Assembly: GCA_020633235.1 (NCBI GenBank)
Contig: JACKEA010000002.1
Coordinates: forward strand, 1,364,001 to 1,428,000
Length of the DNA stretch: 64,000 nt
Source: Polyangiaceae bacterium
GTDB taxonomy: Bacteria > Myxococcota_A > Polyangia > Polyangiales > Polyangiaceae
Direction of reading: 5' to 3'
Below the pieces are notes generated by a model. That model was not told where the DNA came from. It did no database searches and saw nothing but the letters and a program-made list of their open reading frames with translations. This document shows, piece after piece, positions 8,105-16,495 of the stretch (position 1 is the first letter of the stretch; each line of letters begins with the position of its first letter). The position numbers and the translations under genes were made by a program.

Positions 8105-8997
8105 GAAAGCGCCCTCATCTGCTCGAACAGCCGCGCTCCCAGCTCCGTGAGCCCCTCCAGACTGATGTCGGGGCTGCGCGGAAGCTCGATCACGCCCAGA
8201 CCGGCGTGGGTCCGCGCGCGACGGATCTCCGCCATCGTCACTTCGTGGAGCTGGAGCTGTCGCTCCGCCAGCGCGATGTCGTCGCTCAGCCCTTCGTCGC
8301 GCTCCGCGCCCGCAAAGCGGCTCAGGGCGGGAATCGCTCGGCCGGTCGCGGCCGACAGGGGCGGCGCGGGCACTCGATTCACGATCAACGCACCGAGCGG
8401 CACTCCGTGCTCGCTACGGAGCCGGTCGATGAGCTCCAGCGTCTCGTTCACGACCATCGGCTCTGGCACGGTCACCAGGTGCAGCCGCGTCCACGCCGGA
8501 TCTTCCAACAGATCCACGCTGGAAAAGAGCGCACGCCGGAAGCGGCCCGGACCCACGAGCTCGTCCAGCACTTGCGGCAGGGACAAGAGCATCAAGGCGT
8601 GCCCCGTCGCGTCCAGGTCCACCAGCACGGGATCGAAACGATCGCCGAGGGCCAGCTCGCGGAACGTGTTGAGCGTCAGCACTTCCACGACGCCCGGCGC
8701 CGCGTCCAGGAGTCTCTGCAAGGCATCGCTGCGCGTCAGCACTCGCGACAGCCCCTTCATGCGCAGCTGACGGCTGGCGTAGGCTTCCAGCGCGGGCCCG
8801 GGCTCGATGTTGCAGGCCGAAACGCCGTTGCCCACGCTCACCGGCGCGTAGCCGATGTCCCCGCGGCCGAAAATGCCCGCCATCGTCGCCCGATGGCCGA
8901 GCTCCACGATCAACGGGCGCTGGCCGACGCTCGCGGCTTGCAGCGCGGCGGCCGCAACCAGCGTGGACTTGCCCACGCCGCCCTTGCCCGAAAACAG
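8101..8997 (-). CDS. ArsA/GET3-family ATPase, first of a pair
   Basis: About 298 residues with an N-terminal P-loop FSGKGGVGKSTLV and the ArsA-like core (LIVELGHRATM, DPVLVDLDATGHALMLLSLPQVL, LGALIVNRVPAPP). It is somewhat shorter than its partner and resembles the N-terminal partner of heteromeric GET3-like pairs. The start is unclear. The first standard start codon (GTG at 8976) lies inside the P-loop and would remove it, and no ATG, GTG or TTG occurs between the preceding in-frame stop and the P-loop. I used CTG 8997; an ACG at 9021, seven bases after AGAGG, is another option. It follows the FadL-type gene and is coupled to the second ATPase. Confidence 0.8.
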   Translation of the reverse strand: MFSGKGGVGKSTLVAAAALQAASVGQRPLIVELGHRATMAGIFGRGDIGYAPVSVGNGVSACNIEPGPALEAYASRQLRMKGLSRVLTRSDALQRLLDAAPGVVEVLTLNTFRELALGDRFDPVLVDLDATGHALMLLSLPQVLDELVGPGRFRRALFSSVDLLEDPAWTRLHLVTVPEPMVVNETLELIDRLRSEHGVPLGALIVNRVPAPPLSAATGRAIPALSRFAGAERDEGLSDDIALAERQLQLHEVTMAEIRRARTHAGLGVIELPRSPDISLEGLTELGARLFEQMRALS

Positions 8998-9031
8998 CTG
9001 GAGCTTGGGGAGCGCGGGCGTAGTGCTGCCT

Positions 9032-10408
9032 CTAGAACGCGACGTCGACGTTCACGTTGAGCACGCCGACCATCTGCTTGTACACGCCGCCGGTGTCGGG
9101 GCCCTTGCTCAGCGCCTCGAGCTGGGGCAGCTCACTCTTTCCGGTGTTGTCCCGCGGAAAGTAGATGAGCTGGGTGTAGCTGGTGTCCAGATGGACGTCG
9201 TCCACGATCTCGAAGCGGCCACCCGCACTGAGCGACACGCCGTCCCAGTCCGGCAGCGCCGGCTCGAGCGTGTCTTCGGGAACCGCGTTGGAGCTGAAGC
9301 CGGCGCCGGCGTAGACCTCGGTGGCCTTCGTCATCCACACGCTGGCTCCGGCGCGCACGCCGAAGGTGTCCTTCCAGTCGCGCGGCTGGTTGATCTGGAC
9401 CTCGTTGGTCGTCCTGCCGGTCGCCTCGTTCTCGAAGTTGCAGCCCGTGCCCTTGAGGTAGACGCAGTGGCGCTTGAGCACGCTCCAGCGCGTGTAGTCC
9501 CCGAACAAGCGCAGCTCGATGTCCTGCTCCGGCCGAAAGCGGAAGCCGAGGCGGTAGACGTCGGGCAGATCCGAGTCCAGCTCCACGTCCGCCACGCTCT
9601 CGGGCACCAAGGGGAGTCGAGTCGTGAGCGTGCCCTCCAGCGGCTTCATGCCGCTGAAATTTGGCCGAGACTGGTAGGAAGCACCAATCCACAGCTGATC
9701 CGGCATGGCCTCCCACATCACGCCCGCGCCCATGCTGAAGTCGACACCACTCACGTCGAGGTAGGATCGACCCTCGCTGCTCGCGCTGGGGTTGTTGTCC
9801 GAGAGGATCGTCTTTGCCCGCAGCGTTTCGATCTTGGAGAGGATCAGGTTGCCGGAGAGACCGACACTCAGGTGAGCGTCGGGGAACTCGTAGGCGGCGG
9901 CCAACGTGATGAAGCTCGACTGGATCTTGCCCGAGATCGCGTACCAGCGCTGGATGCCGTCCACCGGACCGGGGTGCGCCGTGTCCCCGTCGAACTTGTC
10001 GTTGGTGTCCCAGGTGCTCTGACCGCCGAAGGGCGTGGAGAACCCGGCGCCCACGGCGAAGTCACCGAACTTACCGGTGACGCCGAGCATGGGCGACGCG
10101 AGCACGTTGAACATCTTCGCGCGGCCGGTGTTGGCGCCATCCACGCTGGTGTCGTCCGTGGGCGCCGCAGAGTGCTCCCAGGTCACGCGCCGCCACGCAG
10201 CGGACACGTCCACGAAGGCGTGGATGCCCTCGCTCATCCCGATACCGGCGGGGTTGTAGTAGATGGCGGTGGCATTCGTCGTCGTGGGGTGCCCGTGCTC
10301 GCCACCAAAGCGCGCTACCGAGTAGCCCGACGCGGAGGCCGTCCGCGGCGCGAGCATGGCAGCCAAGAGCAGAGCTCCCCCGACAAGGCCCAGTCTTTTC
10401 GACCTCAT
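9032..10408 (-). CDS. FadL/TodX-family outer-membrane transporter
   Basis: A 458-residue outer-membrane protein with a signal peptide (MRSKRLGLVGGALLLAAMLA, cleavage near ASA/SGYS) and the OMPP1/FadL signature near the mature N-terminus: the ATAIYYNPAGIG block. FadL barrels take up long-chain fatty acids and other hydrophobic compounds. Length and the C-terminal VNVDVAF (aromatic final residue) fit a beta barrel recognised by the BAM complex. The ATG at 10408 follows GGAAGGGG closely. The gene is followed, almost without a gap, by the two ArsA-like ATPases, an arrangement that could link lipid uptake to their unknown task, but this is inference only. Confidence 0.88.
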   Translation of the reverse strand: MRSKRLGLVGGALLLAAMLAPRTASASGYSVARFGGEHGHPTTTNATAIYYNPAGIGMSEGIHAFVDVSAAWRRVTWEHSAAPTDDTSVDGANTGRAKMFNVLASPMLGVTGKFGDFAVGAGFSTPFGGQSTWDTNDKFDGDTAHPGPVDGIQRWYAISGKIQSSFITLAAAYEFPDAHLSVGLSGNLILSKIETLRAKTILSDNNPSASSEGRSYLDVSGVDFSMGAGVMWEAMPDQLWIGASYQSRPNFSGMKPLEGTLTTRLPLVPESVADVELDSDLPDVYRLGFRFRPEQDIELRLFGDYTRWSVLKRHCVYLKGTGCNFENEATGRTTNEVQINQPRDWKDTFGVRAGASVWMTKATEVYAGAGFSSNAVPEDTLEPALPDWDGVSLSAGGRFEIVDDVHLDTSYTQLIYFPRDNTGKSELPQLEALSKGPDTGGVYKQMVGVLNVNVDVAF

Positions 10409-10501
10409 GACCCCTTCCGTTCTAGTCACTTGACGGTGAAAAAGCCACGGGCATATGACTGTGGGGTGCGCGGCCGGCGGGAGCGCCCCCCGGAGGGGCC
10501 A

Positions 10502-10529
10502 TTGCCGCGAGGGGTCAATCCTTCATAAT
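10502..10529 (+). promoter_or_regulatory. Candidate sigma-70-type promoter
   Basis: TTGCCG (10502-10507) and CATAAT (10524-10529), separated by 16 bases, lie 13 bases before the start of the first of the two tandem lipoprotein genes. The -10 box is an AT-rich stretch in otherwise very GC-rich sequence. Confidence 0.4.
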
Positions 10530-10542
10530 CGGGATACGAAAC

Positions 10543-11208
10543 ATGCCGACTTTCCGCTCGTTCTTCGCGCTCGCCCTGCTGTCCTCGGTGGTCTTCGCTT
10601 CCTGCGCCGACCCAGGCGGCGCCTACGACGACTTCGTGACGCGATGCGAGGAGTCGGACAACTGCAAGGTCCAGGTGGTGGAAGACAGCGGCACGGGGGA
10701 CGCTGGTCCCTGCGTGGTGCCCGCCGCCGGAGAGCTCGACGGCGACTATGTCTTCTCGCTATCGGCCAGCGTGAAGCCGGAAGCACCACTCTTGTTCGCC
10801 ACCAAGGTGACGACGGCGGACGGCGCGGACGGCTTGGAGATGAACTGGACGCTCACGCCCTTGGACGCCAAGGACCGCTCGACGGAGATACCCCCCTCCA
10901 TCGAGCTACCGACGATGAAAATCGGAGCCGATGGAAGCTTCGACGTGAACCCGGATCCGCTGGATGTCACGGGGCAGGCGAACCCGATCTCCGGCTCCAA
11001 CATCACCGCTGACATCTCCAGCCTGCGTGGCACCGTCTGCAATCTCGATGGCTTCTATTGCGGACTGCTCGACGCGGCCGTCACCAAGCCCATCCCTCTC
11101 GATCTGAAGAACTCCAACTGGACGCTGACCAAGCTCACGAGCCCGGGTGTGTATCCCGAGCCCACCATCAACTGCGCGAAGAAGCCCGCGGGCCCTCCGC
11201 CGACATGA
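10543..11208 (+). CDS. Lipoprotein, first of two tandem paralogues
   Basis: A 221-residue lipoprotein (signal peptide, lipobox VVFASC, Cys21) of unknown function. The mature part is a predicted beta-rich domain with about six cysteines. It shares a clear set of blocks with the next gene: a LSAS-V/I-x-P opening, WTL-T/Q-x-LDAKDR, NPISGSN/DI, FYCG and VTKPIPLDL, ending in WTLT and a final xINCA. Both therefore derive from one duplicated domain of about 170 residues. The stop overlaps the downstream start (ATGA), so the pair is cotranslated and the proteins may work together at the cell surface. No enzymatic motif is visible. Confidence 0.8.
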   Translation: MPTFRSFFALALLSSVVFASCADPGGAYDDFVTRCEESDNCKVQVVEDSGTGDAGPCVVPAAGELDGDYVFSLSASVKPEAPLLFATKVTTADGADGLEMNWTLTPLDAKDRSTEIPPSIELPTMKIGADGSFDVNPDPLDVTGQANPISGSNITADISSLRGTVCNLDGFYCGLLDAAVTKPIPLDLKNSNWTLTKLTSPGVYPEPTINCAKKPAGPPPT

Positions 11209-11888
11209 CCCTGCGGCCGTCCCTCGGGGTCGTGTTCGTGCTCGCGGCCTGCGGGGGAAACGCCAGCGGTGGCGGTGGGCTGGACGGCGGCAGCGAAGCC
11301 TCCTTCGCAGGCAGCGGCGGCGGGTTCGGCGGGTTTGGGGCCGCTGGCAGCGGCGGCGTAGCTGCCGGCGGAACCGGAGGCTCGGCCGCCGGCGGGACGG
11401 GCGGCGCCGCGTGCGCCGACGTCCAAGCCACCCTGTCGGCGGACTTCCTGCTGGTGATTTCGGCCAGCATTCAGCCCAAGTCGCCGTTCCTGTTCCACGT
11501 CACCGCGACGACGGCTCCCGCGCAGATGCTCTGGACGCTGCAGGCTCTGGACGCCAAGGACCGCACCACGCCCGTTGGTAGCCCCATCACATTGCCTCCG
11601 ATCGCCGTGGCGTCGGACGGCACGTTCGACGACGACTTGCCGTCCATCGACATCGTGGGCGCTGCCAATCCCATCAGCGGCTCCGACATCGCCGTCGAGA
11701 TCCAGAGCTTCACGGGCTCCGTGTGCAGCGCGGGGAACTTCTACTGCGGGGACCTGGGAGGAAATGTGACCAAGCCCATCCCCCTCGACCTCACGGGCTC
11801 CACCTGGACGCTCACGCGGATCAACGCTGCTCAAGGGCCCGTCGTCATCAACTGCGCCCAAGAGCCCGCAGATCCGCCTCCCAGCTGA
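11205..11888 (+). CDS. Lipoprotein, second of two tandem paralogues
   Basis: A 227-residue lipoprotein (lipobox VLAAC, Cys16) with a long Gly/Ala/Ser-rich spacer (about residues 17-70) followed by the same beta-rich domain found in the preceding gene: LLVISASIQPKSPFLF, WTLQALDAKDRTT, NPISGSDIAVEI, FYCGDLG and VTKPIPLDLTG. The flexible spacer, absent from the upstream paralogue, would hold the domain away from the membrane. Function unknown. The ATG at 11205 overlaps the upstream stop by four bases. The downstream prenyltransferase starts only a few bases after its stop, so all three genes may share a transcript. Confidence 0.8.
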   Translation: MTLRPSLGVVFVLAACGGNASGGGGLDGGSEASFAGSGGGFGGFGAAGSGGVAAGGTGGSAAGGTGGAACADVQATLSADFLLVISASIQPKSPFLFHVTATTAPAQMLWTLQALDAKDRTTPVGSPITLPPIAVASDGTFDDDLPSIDIVGAANPISGSDIAVEIQSFTGSVCSAGNFYCGDLGGNVTKPIPLDLTGSTWTLTRINAAQGPVVINCAQEPADPPPS

Positions 11889-11891
11889 CGC

Positions 11892-12800
11892 ATGCCCGCC
11901 CCGGTGAAGGCCTGGCTCCAGGCCGCGCGTCCGCCGGCGCAGGCGAACATCGCGGTTCCGCTGCTCTTCGGCCAAGCCCTCGCCTACGCCCAGGCCGGCG
12001 CCTTCTCCTGGAAGCGGTTCGCCCTGGTGCACGTGTACGGCCTCTTCGTGCATCTGTTCATCGTGTTCGCCAACGACGCGGCGGACTGGCGCGCGGATCT
12101 CGGCAACAAGACCTACAACGTCTTCAGCGGGGGCTCTCGCGTGGTGCCGGAGGGCAAGCTCACACCGCGACAGCTCGCCAACGGTGCGATGCTCATGGCG
12201 CTGGGGATCGGAGCCATCGGCGCCGTGGCGGGTTTCATCGAGCGGCTCCCCTTCGCCGTGGTTCTCGCGGCGCTGCCCCTTGGGATCTTGTGGGCCTACA
12301 GCTTCCCGCCGTTCCGCCTTTCCTATCGCGGCAACGGCGAAGTGCTGCAAGCCCTGGGCGTCGGCGTCGTGCTGCCACTCACGGCCTTCTACTACCAGGC
12401 GGGCACCTTTGCTCCGCTGCACCTGGCCAGCATCGTGCCCACCGCGCTCTTGGGCTACGCCGGCAACGTCACGACGGCGCTGCCCGACACCCCGGCGGAT
12501 CGCAAGGCGCGCAAGCGAACGCTGGCCGTCGTCCTCGGAGAGCGCCCAGCGCGCATCACGGCCATTGGCGTCACCGCCGCGGCGCTGCTGCTCGGTTTCA
12601 TGGCGCTTCCCGGCAAGGCGCCTTGGATCGCGGCAGTGGCAGCCCTCGCTCCGGCCGTCGCCCTCGGCCTCGCCGTGCCCCTCGTTCCGCACGCCAACGC
12701 GAGCGCGCGAAACGCGTGCCTGCGTTTCGTGGTGCTGGTGGCGGGAGCCGGTAGCTTGGCGCAGCTCGGATGGACGGCCGCAGCGTTCATCGCTCCCTGA
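11892..12800 (+). CDS. UbiA-family prenyltransferase (MenA-like)
   Basis: A 302-residue integral membrane protein with about eight hydrophobic helices. The two Asp-rich Mg2+/diphosphate sites of the UbiA superfamily are present: NDAADWRADLGNKT near residue 57 and DTPADRKARKRT near residue 197, along with SFPPFRLSYRGNGE after the fourth helix. These enzymes attach isoprenoid chains to aromatic or other acceptors for quinone, haem or lipid synthesis. The motif spacing resembles MenA (dihydroxynaphthoate prenyltransferase), and menaquinone is usual in myxobacteria, but no other men gene is nearby. A second UbiA enzyme lies at 22420-23361. Confidence 0.85.
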   Translation: MPAPVKAWLQAARPPAQANIAVPLLFGQALAYAQAGAFSWKRFALVHVYGLFVHLFIVFANDAADWRADLGNKTYNVFSGGSRVVPEGKLTPRQLANGAMLMALGIGAIGAVAGFIERLPFAVVLAALPLGILWAYSFPPFRLSYRGNGEVLQALGVGVVLPLTAFYYQAGTFAPLHLASIVPTALLGYAGNVTTALPDTPADRKARKRTLAVVLGERPARITAIGVTAAALLLGFMALPGKAPWIAAVAALAPAVALGLAVPLVPHANASARNACLRFVVLVAGAGSLAQLGWTAAAFIAP

Positions 12801-12938
12801 TTGAAATATTCCGTTACGAAGCCCCGGAATTCGTACCTCTCCCCACAAGAAATCGCGTGTCCCCACTTCGCCTTCCGTTAGGCTTCGGAAGCTTCGCCCG
12901 CGGCGGATCCGCGGAGCTGAACGGCTTGGGAGAAGACG

Positions 12939-15275
12939 ATGAGACTATCGTGGTCCACAGGCGTCATCACGGCGGCCTTCCTGGCGATGGGTTGCGGCTC
13001 GAGCAGCGGTAGCCCAAACGGCGGAAGCGGCGCTCAAGGTGGCTCAGGCAACGTTGACAACGCCGGAGGCTTCGGCAACGCCGGGGGCGCGGGCAACGCC
13101 GGAGGCGTTGGCGCCACGGGCGGTGTTGGCGCCACTGGAGGCGTTGGCGCCACTGGAGGAACCGGCGGCGGAACCGGCGGCTCCCCCAGCTGCGAAGGAT
13201 TCTGCGATCTGCCCAACCCCGTTCCGGGCTTCTTTTGCTTCTGCAACGCGCAGTGCGTGCAGCAGGGCAACTGCTGTCCCGACTACGACTCCAAGTGCGG
13301 CGGCACCGGCGGGACCGGCGGCGGCACCGGCGGTATCGGTGGCACCGGCGGTATCGGTGGCACCGGCGGCACGGGCGGCAGCACCTCCAGCTGCGCCGGC
13401 TACTGTGGCAGCACCCAACCCGTACCGGGTAGCAGCCCGCCTTGTTACTGCGACGGTCAGTGCACCGGCTTCGGTGACTGCTGCGGCGACTTCAACAGCC
13501 AATGCGGCGGCACGGGTGGAACCGGCGGCACGGGCGGAACCGGCGGTACCGGTGGCACGGGCGGTACCGGTGGCACGGGCGGCACGGGTGGCACCGGCGG
13601 CGGCACCACTCAGCTGGATCTGCGCGCAGACTCCAATCGTGACGGCACGGTGGACGTGACCGGCAGCAGCGACGATAGCGTCGAGGACCTGTGGAACACG
13701 CAGTACGGCGCGATCTTCCTGGCCAACATCGACGACGACCAGAACAAGTGCCCGAAGACCGGCAGTGATGCGTCGCTGGCGGCCTGCAACGACGCCGCCA
13801 ACACCACGATCGACGGCACGGACGATCTGGCGGATCTCGCCCGTCTGAAGCTCGTGCCCTGGCCCGCCGCCCCGAGCAACGCGGCCGCCAAGATCGAGGT
13901 GCTACCCTCGAGCGCCGCGAGCAAGGTGCGCCTGTTCAAGGGCTCCGGCACCTCTTTCTCGACCATCGCCAACGGCGCCAGCCTCACGGCGGCGGAGCTC
14001 AAGAGCGGCGTGGAGTTCGCCATCGAGGGCAAGGACATCCTGCGCGACTCCTCCTGGAACGGCTACCTGGACGTGCAGGTCACCATGACCGCCGGCGGCA
14101 GCGGCAGCGACAAGGTCAAGATGCGGATGTCACCGGTGATGCTCAGTCACCACGTGCAGAACGCGACCAGCATCTACGTCACGCCGTTCTCCTCGACTTC
14201 GTCCCAGGTGTTCCGCTCGGATCTCAGCGCGGCCTGCAGCGGCTCCGGCAGCCAATACACCGAGCTGCCCACCGGGCTGGGCGACCAGTGGACCCAGGAC
14301 TACTTCGAGACCGGCTGGATGGCGATGCCCGCCACCGGCGGCCAAATGCACGTGATTCGCGTGTACTTTCGCTCGGCCAACTACGGCTCGAGCAACACGC
14401 TCCGGAGCGCCGGCAAGGTCGTGTACACGTACTTCCGCGGCAAGGACAAGGCGGGCGTCACACAGTACGACCCGAACCACCCGAACTCCGCGGACTCGCT
14501 GAACTCCTTCGGCAACACGGAGACGATCCCGCCGTTCACCTACGCAGGGAAGAGCTACCCGCTCGGGCGCATCATGCGCGGCTCCACCTCGAGCTTCTAT
14601 CCCGACCAGTCCTTCGAAGCCATGCTCACCGCCCAGGCGGTGCAGCCGCAGGTGTTCATCGACACCTCCTGGCTGCTGGTGGGCCACGTGGACGAGACCA
14701 TCAGCTTCATCAAGGCCAACACCCCGCGCGGGTGGGTCATGCTGGTGAACGACGCTCAGATGGCCAAGGACATGCTGGTGCAGTACCAGAACCAGGGCTA
14801 CGGCAACACGTCGATGTTCGTGGGCAAGTACTGGTCCGGTAATCAATCGGCCCAGGCCACCATCAATCAGGTCCTGGCCGACTCCAACGTGATGAGCGAG
14901 AGCGCCAGCGCGGTGGTCGAGGTGCAAAACCAGATCAACACGCTGAAGGCAGCCACCGGGCTCACGGACTCCGAGATCGTGAAGATCCCGTACCTGCACT
15001 GGAAGACCAGCGGCTACTCCGTCGCGTATCAGCCGGGCACGGTGAACGGCGTATACGTCGGCCCCAACGTCTTCGCCGCGCCGGATCCCCACGGCCCGGT
15101 CATCAACGGCCAGGACGTGATGAAGACCCAGATGACGCAGGCGCTCGCACCGTACGGCGTCACGGTGAAGTGGGTGGAGGACTGGGACCTCTACCATCGC
15201 CTGTTGGGTGAAGTTCACTGTGGCAGCAACGCGGACCGCGCCGTAACGGCCAAGTGGTGGGAGAGCGGACTATGA
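12939..15275 (+). CDS. Secreted protein-arginine deiminase with two somatomedin-B-like domains
   Basis: A 778-residue lipoprotein (lipobox LAMGC, Cys19). Residues 20-84 are a Gly-rich spacer. Residues 85-120 and 152-189 each carry eight cysteines in the pattern C-x3-C-xn-C-x-C-x3-C-x5-CC-x6-C, the layout of somatomedin B domains. A Gly-Gly-Thr repeat spacer follows, then (about 216-778) the middle and catalytic domains of a protein-arginine deiminase, which converts peptidyl-arginine to citrulline with Ca2+. Catalytic residues line up with human PAD4: Asp454 (QWTQDYF), His583 and Asp585 (VGHVDE), Cys761 (GEVHCGSN); GPVINGQ and a final KWWESGL also match. The enzyme should be active on the cell surface. 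The stop overlaps the start of the HEAT-repeat gene. GGGAGAAG precedes the ATG. Confidence 0.92.
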   Translation: MRLSWSTGVITAAFLAMGCGSSSGSPNGGSGAQGGSGNVDNAGGFGNAGGAGNAGGVGATGGVGATGGVGATGGTGGGTGGSPSCEGFCDLPNPVPGFFCFCNAQCVQQGNCCPDYDSKCGGTGGTGGGTGGIGGTGGIGGTGGTGGSTSSCAGYCGSTQPVPGSSPPCYCDGQCTGFGDCCGDFNSQCGGTGGTGGTGGTGGTGGTGGTGGTGGTGGTGGGTTQLDLRADSNRDGTVDVTGSSDDSVEDLWNTQYGAIFLANIDDDQNKCPKTGSDASLAACNDAANTTIDGTDDLADLARLKLVPWPAAPSNAAAKIEVLPSSAASKVRLFKGSGTSFSTIANGASLTAAELKSGVEFAIEGKDILRDSSWNGYLDVQVTMTAGGSGSDKVKMRMSPVMLSHHVQNATSIYVTPFSSTSSQVFRSDLSAACSGSGSQYTELPTGLGDQWTQDYFETGWMAMPATGGQMHVIRVYFRSANYGSSNTLRSAGKVVYTYFRGKDKAGVTQYDPNHPNSADSLNSFGNTETIPPFTYAGKSYPLGRIMRGSTSSFYPDQSFEAMLTAQAVQPQVFIDTSWLLVGHVDETISFIKANTPRGWVMLVNDAQMAKDMLVQYQNQGYGNTSMFVGKYWSGNQSAQATINQVLADSNVMSESASAVVEVQNQINTLKAATGLTDSEIVKIPYLHWKTSGYSVAYQPGTVNGVYVGPNVFAAPDPHGPVINGQDVMKTQMTQALAPYGVTVKWVEDWDLYHRLLGEVHCGSNADRAVTAKWWESGL
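13305..13612 (+). repeat. Gly-Thr-Gly codon repeats within the deiminase gene
   Basis: Two runs of near-identical GGN-ACN-GGN codons (13305-13380 and 13506-13612) encode the flexible spacers on either side of the second somatomedin-B-like domain. Such tracts can change length by slippage, so spacer length may vary between strains. Confidence 0.7.
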
Positions 15276-16204
15276 AAACGATGAAGTTGTTCTTCGGCGC
15301 CGCGTTCGTCGGCGCGGCCCTGATGATGACGTCTCCCGCGTTCGCCGGTGGCCTCGTGCTCAGCAAGGCGGAGCTGTCCACGAAACACCGCTCGAGCCTG
15401 GTGCAGCGCATCGCGAAGGCCAAGGCGCAGCACCCGGACGCGTTCAAGCTGGTCGCCCAGGCGCCGGATCTGGCCGTCAAGCGCGACCAGGAAAAGCGGG
15501 GCCGGGCTGCCACCATTACCCAGGCGCTCCGGTCGCTCGGACCGGACGGCCTCTACCCCATGCTCGAGATGCTCGCCGTGGACGCCCCGGCTCGCGGCAA
15601 CATGAGCGACTCCGCGTGGACCACGCTGCGGGTGGGGCTGCTGGAAGCCGTCGGCGCCCTGCGCTCGAAGGAAGCCCGCCCCGTGCTGGAAGGCGTCCTC
15701 AAGAAAGGGGGCGACTTCGAGGTAATGCGCGCAGCGACCGAGGCCCTCGGCCAGCTCGGGGACGACGCCGCCACCAAGTTCCTGGTGCGCCTCGCCAAGA
15801 AGCCCGGACCAGAGCGCGTCGCCGTGCTTTCCGGATTGGGAGAGTGTCGCCGGATCGGCGCGGCAAAGGAGCTAGCGCGCTCGGTACACGCTGCCACGCC
15901 GGTGGAGGCACGGGCCATCGTCGCGTCACTGCAAGACGTCGGCAACTCCTGGGCCTGGGAGACGCCCGCGGTGAAGCAATCCGGCGAAGGCGATCAGGTG
16001 CGGGCCATCGCCGCTCAGGCGCTGATGGAAATGTTCGTGAAGTTCCGCGGCGAGCTCCGCACCAAGGCGGAGACGGGGCTCTTGGTCGTGAAGCACTCGT
16101 CCACGCCCCAGCTCATCCAAGCCGCCCGCCAAGGCGCGGACGCGCGAACGGTGGCGGCCCTCGACGCCCTGGCCCAGCGTTTCGCGAACAATCCGCTGCA
16201 CTAG
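15272..16204 (+). CDS. Secreted HEAT-repeat protein
   Basis: A 310-residue protein with a signal peptide (MKTMKLFFGAAFVGAALMMT, cleavage near AFA/GG), followed almost entirely by helical HEAT-like repeats such as VGLLEAVGALRSKEARPVLEGVL, MRAATEALGQLGDDAATKFLVRLA and VLSGLGECRRIGAAKELA. No catalytic motif is visible; such arrays bind other proteins. The ATG overlaps the stop of the arginine-deiminase gene (ATGA), which strongly suggests the two products act together outside the cytoplasm, for example as enzyme and scaffold or inhibitor. This partnership is inferred from coupling only. The TAG stop lies within the first arm of the downstream palindrome cluster. Confidence 0.82.
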   Translation: MKTMKLFFGAAFVGAALMMTSPAFAGGLVLSKAELSTKHRSSLVQRIAKAKAQHPDAFKLVAQAPDLAVKRDQEKRGRAATITQALRSLGPDGLYPMLEMLAVDAPARGNMSDSAWTTLRVGLLEAVGALRSKEARPVLEGVLKKGGDFEVMRAATEALGQLGDDAATKFLVRLAKKPGPERVAVLSGLGECRRIGAAKELARSVHAATPVEARAIVASLQDVGNSWAWETPAVKQSGEGDQVRAIAAQALMEMFVKFRGELRTKAETGLLVVKHSSTPQLIQAARQGADARTVAALDALAQRFANNPLH

Positions 16205-16420
16205 TGGGCTGTCTCGTAAGTAGCAATCCATGGATTGCTACTTACGCGCTGGGCTTCGCCCAGCCGCGCCGCCAGCGGCGCGCCCACTAGCCATTCCTCG
16301 GGGGCTTCGCCCCCGGAAAATCGGCTTCGCCGTTTTCTCCCCCCATCCGCTTCGCGGATGCCTAGTGCGTTTCCTACGCAAGTCGCCACCTCACTCTTCC
16401 CCCCGGTTGCGATTGCGACT
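16201..16420 (+). repeat. Dense cluster of palindromes after the HEAT-repeat gene
   Basis: A gene-free stretch made almost wholly of hairpins. A nine-base inverted repeat CTAGTGGGC/GCCCACTAG (16201-16209, 16282-16290) encloses a perfect 30-base palindrome (16216-16245, half-site GTAAGTAGCAATCCA), a GCTGGGC-TTC-GCCCAGC hairpin (16248-16264) and a CGCGCCGC-CA-GCGGCGCG hairpin (16265-16282). Then come stems at 16299-16315, 16316-16337, 16344-16360 and 16366-16380, four of the series with cTTCGc loops, and AGTCGC/GCGACT at 16381 and 16415. The remaining bases to 16495 contain no gene. Confidence 0.8.
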
Positions 16421-16495
16421 TCTGGGACGCAGCACTAGTGTTGGCTGACGGCGTCGGCGGGATCGAAGGTCTGCTTCGGTCCCGCCGTCGTTTTG

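Noticed and set aside
6977..8997. Arsenite efflux operon
   Set aside because: The ATPases match the ArsA fold, but no arsB, arsR, arsC or arsD is present, and GET3-like pairs of other function are common.
13305..13612. Possible CRISPR or minisatellite array
   Set aside because: The repeats are Gly-Thr-Gly codons inside an open gene, without spacers of constant length.
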